Positions 24,641 through 32,527 of a DNA stretch of 64,000 nt are shown here, in pieces (the first letter of the stretch is position 1; each line of letters starts with the position of its first letter). This DNA comes from AWTP1-18 sp036504515 (GTDB lineage: Bacteria > Pseudomonadota > Gammaproteobacteria > Burkholderiales > Rhodocyclaceae), in NCBI GenBank assembly GCA_036504515.1, contig DASXVA010000007.1, positions 62,001 through 126,000 on the forward strand, given 5' to 3'. The translations under genes were made by a program, and so were the position numbers. The notes under the pieces are model-generated. The model saw only the letters and a list, made by a program, of their open reading frames with translations, ran no database searches and was not told the origin of the DNA.

Positions 24641-25399
24641 ATGCTTCGACAAGGGTGGCGGTTTCGCTTGTTGCCCGTCGGTTTTTGTCACAGGAGAGTC
24701 ATCATTCAACGAGCCAATATTCCCCAAGTCATTGCCCGCCTTCCCTTGTTCCGTGAGCTTTCCCCTGCCCAGCAGGAGAAGATTCTGGCAGATGTGCGGG
24801 AGACGCGCCTGGACAAAGGAGGCCACCTGTTCACCAAGGGCGATCAGGTTCAGGGTTTCCATGTGGTGGTCTATGGCCAAGTGAAGTTGTTCCTGCCATC
24901 GATCCAAGGTAACGAGAAGGTGGTCGAGATCATTGGCCCCCAGCAGAGCTTTGGTGAGGCGGTGATGTTCCTGGATCGTCCCTATCCGGTGTCGGCAGAG
25001 GCTTTGGCTGACACGCTGTTGCTTCATGTCTCGCGGGAGAGTGTTTTCAGCCTACTGGAAACGGATGCCTTGTTTGCCCGCCGCATGCTGGCCGGGTTGT
25101 CCATGCGGCTGCATTCCCTGTTGCTGGATGTGGAGTCCTATTCCCTGCGGTCTAGTGCCCAGCGGGTGATCGGTTATCTGTTACAGCATTGCCCGGAGGG
25201 AATCGAAATTGAGGATCTGGAAGGGCCTCTTGATGTGACCCTACCGACATCGAAGCATGTCATTGCATCCCGTCTCAACCTGACGCCGGAAACCCTGTCA
25301 CGAGTCTTCAACGAGCTGACAGCAAGGCAGTTGATCGAGGTTCAGGGCCGTGCCATCAGGATTGTGGATGCCCGGCGACTACGGAATTTTGAGATATGA
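24641..25399 (+). CDS. Crp/Fnr-family transcription regulator (Dnr-like)
   Basis: Regulator of up to 252 residues with a cyclic-nucleotide-binding-like beta-barrel (about 35-140), a dimer helix, and a C-terminal winged helix containing TSKHVIASRLNLTPETLSRVFNEL. No N-terminal Cys cluster is present, so it is not an oxygen-sensing FNR; Dnr/NnrR-type NO sensing fits its place beside norB. The ATG at 24641 has no ribosome site; an AGGAG at 24692-24696 precedes in-frame ATC/ATT codons at 24701-24706, so the true start may be non-canonical. The 3' end overlaps the convergent membrane gene by 44 bp. Confidence 0.88.
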   Translation: MLRQGWRFRLLPVGFCHRRVIIQRANIPQVIARLPLFRELSPAQQEKILADVRETRLDKGGHLFTKGDQVQGFHVVVYGQVKLFLPSIQGNEKVVEIIGPQQSFGEAVMFLDRPYPVSAEALADTLLLHVSRESVFSLLETDALFARRMLAGLSMRLHSLLLDVESYSLRSSAQRVIGYLLQHCPEGIEIEDLEGPLDVTLPTSKHVIASRLNLTPETLSRVFNELTARQLIEVQGRAIRIVDARRLRNFEI

Positions 25400-26657
25400 A
25401 CAGACGGTAGGCTTTCATTACCGTCAGTAGATTCCAGAGCAATCCGCTATACGACAGCGCCAGGCAAAGGCCTGCCGGATAGGCCAGGAGCGGTAACCAG
25501 GGCGAAGGCAGCAGCAGGGCAAGACTCAGTAGATGACACCACATTTGCCTTCTGCTATGGGCTGGAGGAATCATCTTGTTCATGTTGGGGGCAATCCGTC
25601 CTGCGGCGCTACGGCTTTGCAGGTAAAGCCAGACCAGAAATGGCACGATCTTGTAGAGCATTCCGCACACAGTGGAGGCAAAGACTCCCTGCAACAGCAG
25701 AATGCCGAGGGCCACCGGGATTTCCGTATGGTTGGCCAGATCAGGTTGCACTAGCAGTACCAAGCTGCCGATACAGAACACCAGCAGCAACACCATGGCA
25801 GACCGGAAGAAAATCAAGGTGCTGTCGGTTGTCTTCCGTTTGCGCTTGGCTTGGATTCTCAGGGTACTGCCGGCAAAGGCAGCGGCCACGAGCAACAGTA
25901 GCGCTTTGCTTTCAGTGGCCAGTAATTGGCTATCGAATATCAGACTGCTGGAGAACAGGCCCAGGGCCGTCAGCATTGTCGGGACAAAGCTTCGGGTGAG
26001 GAGGCTGGGGTAGGGTGGGGTAATCTGAAACATGGGGACCACAGCCCAGGAAACACCGGCCAAAAGCATTAATGCCCAGCCCGCCAGCCCCCAGGTTTGA
26101 TGGGCTTCCAGCACCGGCATGATATTCAGGGGGAGGCCTTTGCCGATGGTGAGGGCCAGGGTGACACCGAGAATGGCGGTAATCAGCAGGGAGAAAACGG
26201 CTGCCTGCAACGCTGGCAAAGTTGCACCTTGGGCCTTGGTTTGTAGCAGCGCCATGCCAACGATCAGGACTAGGGCAAGAAGTCCAAACCCGAGAAAAAC
26301 CGCAGCAATGGTGAAGAGTATTGGTGCCAGTGTAAAGAAGCCGAGAACTAATAGCGGTGTGCCGATACTCAAACTGCCATGAGTCAGGCCGGCCATGAGG
26401 CGGGGATGGCGGACATTGCCACCGGTCACCACCGGGACAAATTGAAACAGGGCGCCGGCCATGGCTTGCAGCAGGAATCCGGCGACCAGTAAATGGGTGA
26501 GGCCAAGAACAACGGGGTGCCAACGGCTGCCCAGAGCCTCTCCGCCGCTGAAGGCCAGAACCAGCCCTGCAACGATGCCGAACAACGGTGCCGTCAGGAA
26601 AAACCGCAGTGGCACCGAGATGGGCGGTGCCTGATCGAAGGACAGGCTGGCCGACAT
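25356..26657 (-). CDS. 12-TM heme-copper-oxidase-like/NnrS-like membrane protein
   Basis: Hydrophobic protein of 433 residues with about 12 transmembrane helices. Histidines lie in membrane contexts that recall oxidase subunit I or NnrS proteins: HPVVLGLTHLLVAGF near residue 47 and EAHQTWGLAGWALMLLAG near 190, with VSWAVVPMFQ after it. It lacks the full NorB ligand set, so it is not a duplicate NO reductase. I cannot assign a reaction. It is the last gene of the hemerythrin-DUF2249 operon, 6 bp after the DUF2249 gene, and its end overlaps the convergent crp/fnr gene. Heme binding and NO tolerance are inferences. Confidence 0.75.
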   Translation of the reverse strand: MSASLSFDQAPPISVPLRFFLTAPLFGIVAGLVLAFSGGEALGSRWHPVVLGLTHLLVAGFLLQAMAGALFQFVPVVTGGNVRHPRLMAGLTHGSLSIGTPLLVLGFFTLAPILFTIAAVFLGFGLLALVLIVGMALLQTKAQGATLPALQAAVFSLLITAILGVTLALTIGKGLPLNIMPVLEAHQTWGLAGWALMLLAGVSWAVVPMFQITPPYPSLLTRSFVPTMLTALGLFSSSLIFDSQLLATESKALLLLVAAAFAGSTLRIQAKRKRKTTDSTLIFFRSAMVLLLVFCIGSLVLLVQPDLANHTEIPVALGILLLQGVFASTVCGMLYKIVPFLVWLYLQSRSAAGRIAPNMNKMIPPAHSRRQMWCHLLSLALLLPSPWLPLLAYPAGLCLALSYSGLLWNLLTVMKAYRLFISQNSVVAGHPQS

Positions 26658-26663
26658 GGGGTT

Positions 26664-26885
26664 TTACGCAGCCCGGATGTGGATGACGTTGGTGCCATCA
26701 TCGTCCCAGGCCTCAGTCCAGATATAACCGTTACGGCGCAGGACTTGGTACAGGGGATGGGGTTGGCAAGTCAGCAGAAGGATCAGTTCTTCGCCAGGAG
26801 GCAGCGTGTCCAGTGCCTCCAAGGTAGCTTCAAGTGGACCAGGCGGTTCCATCTCGCGACCATCAATTACTCGTGGCTCACTCAT
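26664..26885 (-). CDS. DUF2249 domain protein
   Basis: Small 73-residue protein of the DUF2249 (TusA-like fold) family: an N-terminal strand with DGREMEPPGPLEATLEAL, a central LLLTCQPHPLYQVL and a late NGYIWTEAW. Such domains often sit beside or fused to hemerythrin domains in denitrifiers. Function is unknown; sulfur or iron-sulfur chemistry has been suggested from the fold. The start overlaps the hemerythrin stop as ATGA. Confidence 0.82.
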   Translation of the reverse strand: MSEPRVIDGREMEPPGPLEATLEALDTLPPGEELILLLTCQPHPLYQVLRRNGYIWTEAWDDDGTNVIHIRAA

Positions 26886-27325
26886 GCTTTACCCGGAATC
26901 GCAGAACGAATTTTCTGGCCGATGTCGCTATCGACATGCTGGTCGCACATGGGATAAAGGATATTTTCTTCCTTCATGTTGTGTTGTTGCATCAGGATCA
27001 ACAAAGTCTCCGCTGCACCGATGAAGGCATCCTCATCCTGCACGGCGGATGCTTCCCGCAACTGCTGCATCAGATTTCTCATTTGGGCATGCTCAACGCG
27101 CATCACTTGGGTGGGCCCCTGAGCCATGCCAGTCGCCGCTTCAAAAGCGGGGAACAGAGTTTCTTCTTCACAGTGGAAGTGATCTTCCATTTCTTGCAGA
27201 AAACTCTCCAAGGATTTCAATCCAACTACCCAGTTATGGTCGCTGACGTCTTTCTCCATCAAGGAGAACAGTTCATCGCAGTGTTGGTGGTGCTGGCGTA
27301 AGGTGCTGGTAGTGCTGATGGTCAT
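26882..27325 (-). CDS. Hemerythrin-like domain protein
   Basis: Four-helix bundle protein of 147 residues with diiron-type ligands: an early HHQHCDEL, HFHCEEETLFPAFE around residue 53, VEHAQMRNLM around 80 and HNMKEENILYP near 115. These fit a non-heme diiron site for O2 or NO binding, or a Ric/YtfE-like iron donor. An FNR-type box lies about 64 bp upstream, and the DUF2249 and 12-TM genes follow. NO protection or Fe-S repair under denitrifying conditions is the best inference. Confidence 0.88.
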   Translation of the reverse strand: MTISTTSTLRQHHQHCDELFSLMEKDVSDHNWVVGLKSLESFLQEMEDHFHCEEETLFPAFEAATGMAQGPTQVMRVEHAQMRNLMQQLREASAVQDEDAFIGAAETLLILMQQHNMKEENILYPMCDQHVDSDIGQKIRSAIPGKA

Positions 27326-27382
27326 GGCTGATTTTCCAAAAATGGAAAATCAGCATATTGTTTCAATATGGCTTGGACAGCC

Positions 27383-27396
27383 TTGACTCGCGTCAA
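27383..27396. promoter_or_regulatory. FNR/Dnr-type box upstream of the hemerythrin operon
   Basis: TTGACTCGCGTCAA is a perfect palindrome (extended to CTTGAC-TCGC-GTCAAG). Its centre is about 64 bp from the hemerythrin start. The TTGAC half-site is shared with the norC box. Confidence 0.75.
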
Positions 27397-27437
27397 GCAG
27401 TTTCATGAGCTTAAGAGGGCATTCATTACCAATTTCA

Positions 27438-27629
27438 CTATCTGCATTGAACATTTCGCCCCACCGATTGGGTGGACTTGAAATTCTCATCGGATGGATA
27501 CGAAGCCGCCGATTCATATTCAGACAGTGTTTTTTCTATGTACGCAGAAGGGCTGACAACGAAAAGACCTGCTATGTCCCGATGAACATGGCCTTCTATA
27601 GGCGCGTCGTAGTATTCGGCTGAAATCAT
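27438..27629 (-). CDS. Small hypothetical protein
   Basis: Open frame of 63 codons with a good ribosome site (GGAG seven bases before the ATG at 27629). The sequence begins MISAEYYDAPIEGHVHRD and matches nothing I recognise; no membrane segment or signal peptide is evident. It occupies the otherwise gene-free 27.33-27.87 kb stretch. A plus-strand frame over the same bases (27405-27623) is less likely because it lacks a ribosome site. Confidence 0.35.
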   Translation of the reverse strand: MISAEYYDAPIEGHVHRDIAGLFVVSPSAYIEKTLSEYESAASYPSDENFKSTQSVGRNVQCR

Positions 27630-27636
27630 TTTATTA

Positions 27637-27683
27637 CTCCATGCCCCGGGTGTCCGGCGTGGCCGAACTCCCGGGGCATGGAG
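27637..27683. repeat. Perfect 14-bp inverted repeat
   Basis: CTCCATGCCCCGGG at 27637-27650 pairs with CCCGGGGCATGGAG at 27670-27683 around a 19-nt loop that is itself GC-rich. There is no T run. It could be a REP-like element or a regulatory hairpin for the small open frame beginning 8 bp away. The rest of 27684-27872 shows no feature I can support. Confidence 0.55.
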
Positions 27684-27872
27684 AAGGCGACGCTTTAGCG
27701 GTATTTATGAGTCGCCCCGCAAGTTGTGCGTTAAATCGGCGACAGCCCCTTTGCAGTGGCTTGAAAGTATCTATTGCAATGAAGTATTGCTTTGCCCTAA
27801 GGACATGTCAAAAGCAATTTATAGCTATAGATATTCTCGGGCTTGCTGATTGCGAGGTTGACGCACCCACGC

Positions 27873-28691
27873 TCAGGGTTGCTGTGGGAGAAGTTTCTTC
27901 ATGAATTCTTCAACCTTGGCCGGGCGGATCGGTTTGAGGAAGTAACCAATGGCGCCTCCGGCGACAGCCGCTTGCACGATGGTACGACTCGCGTTACCGG
28001 TGATCATGACAACTTTTGTTTCCGGGCTGGAAGCACAAACATGAGGTAAGGCCTCGATACCGGTCATTCCTGGCATGTCGACATCAAGGCATACCAGGGC
28101 TGGAAGTGTTTTTTTGACGACCTCAATACCTTCTTTGCCATTGGCGGCAAGGCCGATGACCTTGATGCCCACTGCTTCCAGGATGCCCTTCAGCAAAAGC
28201 CGGATGGAACCGCTGTCATCGACAATGACTGCTGTGCGGGGACGTACGGTATTCGCCTGATCCGGAGTCTGTACCTTTAGCGCTTCTTGATCCTGCGCTA
28301 CAGGGGTTTCTGCACCTTTTGCTGCGATGTTACGGGTGCCTTCAATCGCTTTGAGTTCCGCAATAATGGCAGCTTGGTCGAACGGTTTGTGGATGAAACC
28401 TGTCGCCCCCATATCCGCTGCATGACCTTTCAGGTCAGTATTTTCAGACCCCGAGATCATGATGACGTCTACTTCATTGGCCATCAGATTCAACTGGACG
28501 AGCAGCTCAAGTCCATCTTCACCGGGCATGTTGAAGTCAAGGCAGACGACATCGGGATGATGTGCGGTTACGTAATCAAGAAGACCGACGCCGTTGCCAA
28601 ATTCAACAACAACCTCATGGCCTTCACCTTCGCACAGGGCTCGCAAGAGGCCGCGCATGGCTTTGTCGTCATCAACAATTACGATTTTCAT
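27873..28691 (-). CDS. Response regulator with two receiver domains
   Basis: Protein of 272 residues made of two CheY-like receivers. The first (1-115) has DDD near residue 8, phospho-acceptor D52 in CLDFNMPG and K102 in HKPF. The second (150-270) has DDS near 159, D203 in CLDVDMPG and LKPI near 250. A low-complexity linker joins them. There is no output domain, so it likely signals by protein contact, perhaps in a phosphorelay with the hybrid kinase encoded 1.7 kb away. It is transcribed alone. Confidence 0.88.
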   Translation of the reverse strand: MKIVIVDDDKAMRGLLRALCEGEGHEVVVEFGNGVGLLDYVTAHHPDVVCLDFNMPGEDGLELLVQLNLMANEVDVIMISGSENTDLKGHAADMGATGFIHKPFDQAAIIAELKAIEGTRNIAAKGAETPVAQDQEALKVQTPDQANTVRPRTAVIVDDSGSIRLLLKGILEAVGIKVIGLAANGKEGIEVVKKTLPALVCLDVDMPGMTGIEALPHVCASSPETKVVMITGNASRTIVQAAVAGGAIGYFLKPIRPAKVEEFMKKLLPQQP

Positions 28692-28871
28692 TTCAATACG
28701 TCTGTGGGGGCTGAGTTGAGAGGGCTTAGCCGGATAGCGGGTATTGCTTGTGGGATATTTTAGTCCGATTGGGCTAGGTATTTATTCGGTTGCCACTGTT
28801 CACGCGCGAAGGCATTTACCGGTTCGGTGTTGTAGCGATTGATTGCCGCTTTTGTTGTGTTGAATAAATAA

Positions 28872-28904
28872 AAACGCCGCAGCGAAATGATCGCTGCGGC
28901 GTTT
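28872..28904 (-). terminator. Terminator after aceA
   Basis: Perfect 14-bp stem AAACGCCGCAGCGA / TCGCTGCGGCGTTT with a 5-nt loop. On the minus strand it is followed by TTTATTTATTC. It lies 35 bp after the aceA stop. Confidence 0.88.
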
Positions 28905-28938
28905 CAATTACAGGCTCCGGTGGAGCCGTAGGGTTTAC

Positions 28939-30237
28939 TTAGTGGAACTGTTCTTCTTCAGTGGAACCGGTCAGAGCAGTTACGCTGGACTTGCCACCTT
29001 GGATCACGGTGGTCACTTCGTCGAAGTAGCCTGTACCCACTTCTTGCTGGTGGGATACGAAGGTGTAACCACGGTCGCGGGCAGCGAATTCGGGTTCTTG
29101 AACCTTCTCAACGTAGGCGGACATGCCGCGGGCCACGTAGTCTTGGGCCAGATCGAACATGTTGTACCACATGGAGTGAATGCCGGCCAAAGTGATGAAC
29201 TGGTACTTGTAGCCCATGGCGCCCAGTTCTTTTTGGAACTTGGCAATGGTGGCGTCGTCCAGGTTCTTCTTCCAGTTGAAGGAAGGAGAGCAGTTGTAGG
29301 CCAGCATTTTGCCGGGGTGGACCTTATGTACGGCATCAGCGAACTTCTTGGCGAACTCCAGATCGGGCGTACCAGTTTCACACCACACCAGGTCGGCGTA
29401 GTGGGCGTAGGCGATGGCGCGGGAGATGGCCTGGTCGATACCCTTCTTGGTCTTGTAGAAGCCTTCGGCAGTACGTTCGCCGGTGAGGAAGGGCTTGTCG
29501 TTTTCGTCGTAGTCGCTGGTCAGCAGGTCGGCTGCTTCCGCATCGGTACGGGCGATCACCAGAGTGGGCACGCCGCAAACGTCGGCAGCCATACGGGCTG
29601 CGATCAGCTTTTGAACGGCTTCAGCGGTGGGGACCAGAACCTTGCCGCCCATGTGACCACACTTCTTGACGGAAGCCAGTTGGTCTTCCCAATGCACACC
29701 GGCAGCGCCGGAGCGGATCATGGCCTTCATCAATTCGAAGGCGTTCAGCACGCCGCCGAAACCGGCTTCAGCATCGGCCACGATGGGAGCGTGGTAGTCC
29801 ACATAGCCCTTGTCGCCGGGGTTGGCGCCCTTGGACCACTGGATTTCATCGGCGCGGTTGAAGGCATTGTTGATGCGCTCGACAACCTTCGGCACGGAAT
29901 CCACGGGGTACAGGGATTGGTCGGGATACATGGCGGCGTATTCGTTGTTGTCAGCAGCAACTTGCCAGCCGGACAGGTAGATGGCTTTGATGCCGGCCTT
30001 GACCTGTTGCATGGCTTGGCCGCCGGTGAGGGCGCCCAGACAGTTAACGTAGGGCTCGTTGTTCACCAGGTTCCACAGCTTGTCGGCACCGCGACGAGCC
30101 AGGGTGTATTCAACCGGGAAGGAGCCGCGCAGACGAACCACGTCGGCAGCGGAATAACCGCGCTTGATGCCTTTCCAGCGGGGGTTTTCAGCCCAGTCTT
30201 TTTCGAGGGCGGCGATTTGTTGTTCGCGAGTGCTCAT
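28939..30237 (-). CDS. aceA: Isocitrate lyase
   Basis: Glyoxylate-shunt enzyme splitting isocitrate into succinate and glyoxylate; 432 residues, normal length. The catalytic loop KKCGHMGGK has Cys at 193. Further signatures are WEDQLASVKKC before it, and NCSPSFNWKK near residue 318. The ATG at 30237 has an AAGGAG site; the frame to 30330 extends into the promoter. Two palindromes lie 95-170 bp upstream. Confidence 0.97.
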   Translation of the reverse strand: MSTREQQIAALEKDWAENPRWKGIKRGYSAADVVRLRGSFPVEYTLARRGADKLWNLVNNEPYVNCLGALTGGQAMQQVKAGIKAIYLSGWQVAADNNEYAAMYPDQSLYPVDSVPKVVERINNAFNRADEIQWSKGANPGDKGYVDYHAPIVADAEAGFGGVLNAFELMKAMIRSGAAGVHWEDQLASVKKCGHMGGKVLVPTAEAVQKLIAARMAADVCGVPTLVIARTDAEAADLLTSDYDENDKPFLTGERTAEGFYKTKKGIDQAISRAIAYAHYADLVWCETGTPDLEFAKKFADAVHKVHPGKMLAYNCSPSFNWKKNLDDATIAKFQKELGAMGYKYQFITLAGIHSMWYNMFDLAQDYVARGMSAYVEKVQEPEFAARDRGYTFVSHQQEVGTGYFDEVTTVIQGGKSSVTALTGSTEEEQFH

Positions 30238-30330
30238 GGTGAACTCCTTATTGGCTAACGAGGGGGTTAAACATTTGGGTAACCACTTCATGGTGGTACC
30301 GTGTGATGAAAGTATAGCGACAAATCTCAA

Positions 30331-30344
30331 GTCTTATATAAGAC
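30331..30344. promoter_or_regulatory. 14-bp palindrome upstream of aceA
   Basis: GTCTTATATAAGAC is a perfect palindrome about 95 bp before the aceA start, followed by a further half-site-like ATAAGA at 30345-30350. It is an operator candidate for a GntR-type or similar regulator; the protein is not known. Confidence 0.5.
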
Positions 30345-30389
30345 ATAAGATTGAATTTGGCTTTTGTAAAACAACCAGTTATAGGCGGT

Positions 30390-30406
30390 ATTCCGTAATA
30401 CGGAAT
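30390..30406. promoter_or_regulatory. 17-bp palindrome upstream of aceA
   Basis: ATTCCGTA-A-TACGGAAT, directly after the stop codon of the hybrid kinase gene and about 155 bp before aceA. TTCCG/CGGAA half-sites recall IclR-family operators, which would suit a glyoxylate-shunt gene, but this is inference. Confidence 0.45.
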
Positions 30407-32527
30407 CTAGTTTTTGCTTGTGGAATTTGAATATGGGGTAATTGGTGTGAATTTACTCAGGCAATCGAGTAATTCACTTTGCAGCAAGGGCTTGGTGAGA
30501 AAGCCCTGAAAACCTTGCTGCTGGCTCTTCTGGCGATCACTTTCAAGGGCATTGGCCGTCAAAGCGACGACAGGAATGGTCGCTGTTGCCGGGGTTGCTG
30601 CGAGGGCATGCTTGACGGCATGGCCGCTCATGTCCGGCAATTGCAGATCAAGGAGAATCAAGTCCGGGTTGAGTTCCTGAGCCCGAAGAATGCCTTCGCT
30701 ACCTGTAGATGCCAGATACAGGTGATGGAGCGGGTGACGCTCAAAGATGCGAACAAGCAACTGGCGGTTATCCGGATTGTCTTCGATGTACAAAACTCGG
30801 AGTGCTGCCGAACTGTCTCCGGCAAGAGAGGCAAAGGATTTCTCGCGGGATAAGGGAGATGCGTTTGTCTGCGGCAGCCAGAGAGTAAAGGTACTCCCCC
30901 GGCCGGGCACGCTAATGACATCAATCTGCCCCCCCATCAATTCGACAAAGCGATGGGAAATATTAAGGCCGATACCAACCCCCTGGGTTGCGCTGGTATC
31001 GCCAAGACGCATGAAGGGTTCGAAGAGTTTACCGACTTCGTCGGTACTCATGCCGCGCCCGGTATCGGTAATGGAGATGCCAACTTGCTGAGGCGTATCG
31101 TGCAAGCGGAGGGTAATCGAGCCCTCGGGATGGTTATATTTGACCGCGTTGGACAGCAGGTTGATGAGGACCTGTTTGAGACGCATGCGATCAGCCAGGA
31201 CCATTAATCCGCTACTTCTGGATTCCCAAATGACCTGAATGTTGCGTTGATGGGCCATGGGTAGAACCAGCAGCAAGGCCTCGTCGACAATGGAGGTGAC
31301 ATCTTGCGGCTCAAGATTAAGGTCCACTTGGCCTGCTTCGATACGGGCTAGATCGAGAACTTCGTCGATAAGTTCGAGCAAGTGCCAGCCAGCCTTGAGA
31401 ATCTGCTCAACATTTTCCTGATGAGATGGTGGGAGAACGTCCACCGGGTCGGTTTCCATCAATTGGCTGAAGCCGATGATGGCGTTTAACGGAGTACGCA
31501 GCTCGTGGCTCATGCGTGAAAGAAATTCGGTTTTGGCATGGTTCGCCCTTTCCGCATCTTCTTTCGCAATCTGGAGGGCTTCGATGGCATGCTGCCGACG
31601 CCGCTCATTACGGATACCTTCGATCATGCTGGCACAGGCATTGGTCATTGGTTCCAGCAGTTTCACCAATTGTGCGTCATAGCCGCTGGGCCGATTGGCC
31701 AAGGCAAGCAAACCGACGACTTTGTTTCCCCGAAGAAACGGAAGCCCAAGGAAATGTTCTAGGGGAGGATGCCTAGTCGACAGCCCATCATTTTCCGTTG
31801 ATCGGTTGTTGAGTACTACGGCATTGCCGGCATCAATGACAGACTGAAACAGGAAGTGATCACCACAGCCGTTCATGCTGTGGGCCATATGGTGATGACA
31901 ATCACTGTCGCCACGGCCATCCTGGGTCATGGAGCTGACGGCAAACAGATTCAGGCTGCTGCCCTTTGTCGCGTCGGGAAAAACTTCGCCGATGAGTCCG
32001 AAGGGACTATCGGTGAGGTCCAGCACCTCTGCCAGTAAGTCGGAAAAAACTCGGGTAGGATTGGTTTCCGAGAGAATTTCAGACTGGGCCTTGGACATGG
32101 CCGCCAGTAATTGTTCGATTCGTTTTTGTCGGGTGATGTCCGTGCGGATGGAAACGTACTGGTAGATGTTCCCGGCTTTGTCGAGAAAAGGGACGATCGT
32201 GGACTCTACCCAGTAGAGACGACCATCTTTGCGACGGTTACAGACTTCCCCTTGCCAGATCTTGTTGGCCGTAATGGTGTTCCACATCTCTGCGAAAAAA
32301 GAATCGGGGTGTTCATCCGAACGGATGATGCGGTGATTCTTTCCGATCAGTTCCTGGCGGGTAAAACCGGAGACTTCGCAGAATTTGTCATTGACGTAAC
32401 TGATGAGGCCATCGGGATCAGTGGCGCTGACAATGGCATGGCTATCCAAAGATAGACGCAGATAGGTCGCTTCTGCAGCGCTGCCGCGATTGTCTTCAGT
32501 AAGGGAGTCAGTTGAATTCGACGACAA
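30407..32527 (-). CDS. Hybrid sensor histidine kinase (PAS-GAF-HisKA-HATPase-REC)
   Basis: Soluble kinase of 706 residues. A PAS domain with PAC (about 22-140) is followed by GAF (about 155-305), a coiled-coil linker, HisKA with phospho-acceptor H341 in SRMSHELRTPLNAI, HATPase_c (NLLSNAVKYN, DTGRGMS) and a C-terminal receiver with Asp in LILLDLQLPD near residue 625. The PAS domain contains a NHRIIRSDEHPDSFF stretch common in Aer-type and other redox PAS domains. The start is a TTG at 32527, 20 bp inside the upstream phosphatase gene, so the two are coupled. Confidence 0.88.
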   Translation of the reverse strand: MSSNSTDSLTEDNRGSAAEATYLRLSLDSHAIVSATDPDGLISYVNDKFCEVSGFTRQELIGKNHRIIRSDEHPDSFFAEMWNTITANKIWQGEVCNRRKDGRLYWVESTIVPFLDKAGNIYQYVSIRTDITRQKRIEQLLAAMSKAQSEILSETNPTRVFSDLLAEVLDLTDSPFGLIGEVFPDATKGSSLNLFAVSSMTQDGRGDSDCHHHMAHSMNGCGDHFLFQSVIDAGNAVVLNNRSTENDGLSTRHPPLEHFLGLPFLRGNKVVGLLALANRPSGYDAQLVKLLEPMTNACASMIEGIRNERRRQHAIEALQIAKEDAERANHAKTEFLSRMSHELRTPLNAIIGFSQLMETDPVDVLPPSHQENVEQILKAGWHLLELIDEVLDLARIEAGQVDLNLEPQDVTSIVDEALLLVLPMAHQRNIQVIWESRSSGLMVLADRMRLKQVLINLLSNAVKYNHPEGSITLRLHDTPQQVGISITDTGRGMSTDEVGKLFEPFMRLGDTSATQGVGIGLNISHRFVELMGGQIDVISVPGRGSTFTLWLPQTNASPLSREKSFASLAGDSSAALRVLYIEDNPDNRQLLVRIFERHPLHHLYLASTGSEGILRAQELNPDLILLDLQLPDMSGHAVKHALAATPATATIPVVALTANALESDRQKSQQQGFQGFLTKPLLQSELLDCLSKFTPITPYSNSTSKN

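Noticed and set aside
24641..25399. Calling the Crp/Fnr protein a true oxygen-sensing FNR
   Set aside because: No N-terminal cysteine cluster is present; a Dnr/NnrR-like role is more fitting, so I gave no gene symbol.
25356..26657. Second NO reductase or oxidase subunit I
   Set aside because: Helix pattern and some histidines are similar, but the FeB ligand set and catalytic glutamates seen in NorB are missing.
28942..30258. Plus-strand ORF of 438 codons
   Set aside because: Antisense shadow of aceA.
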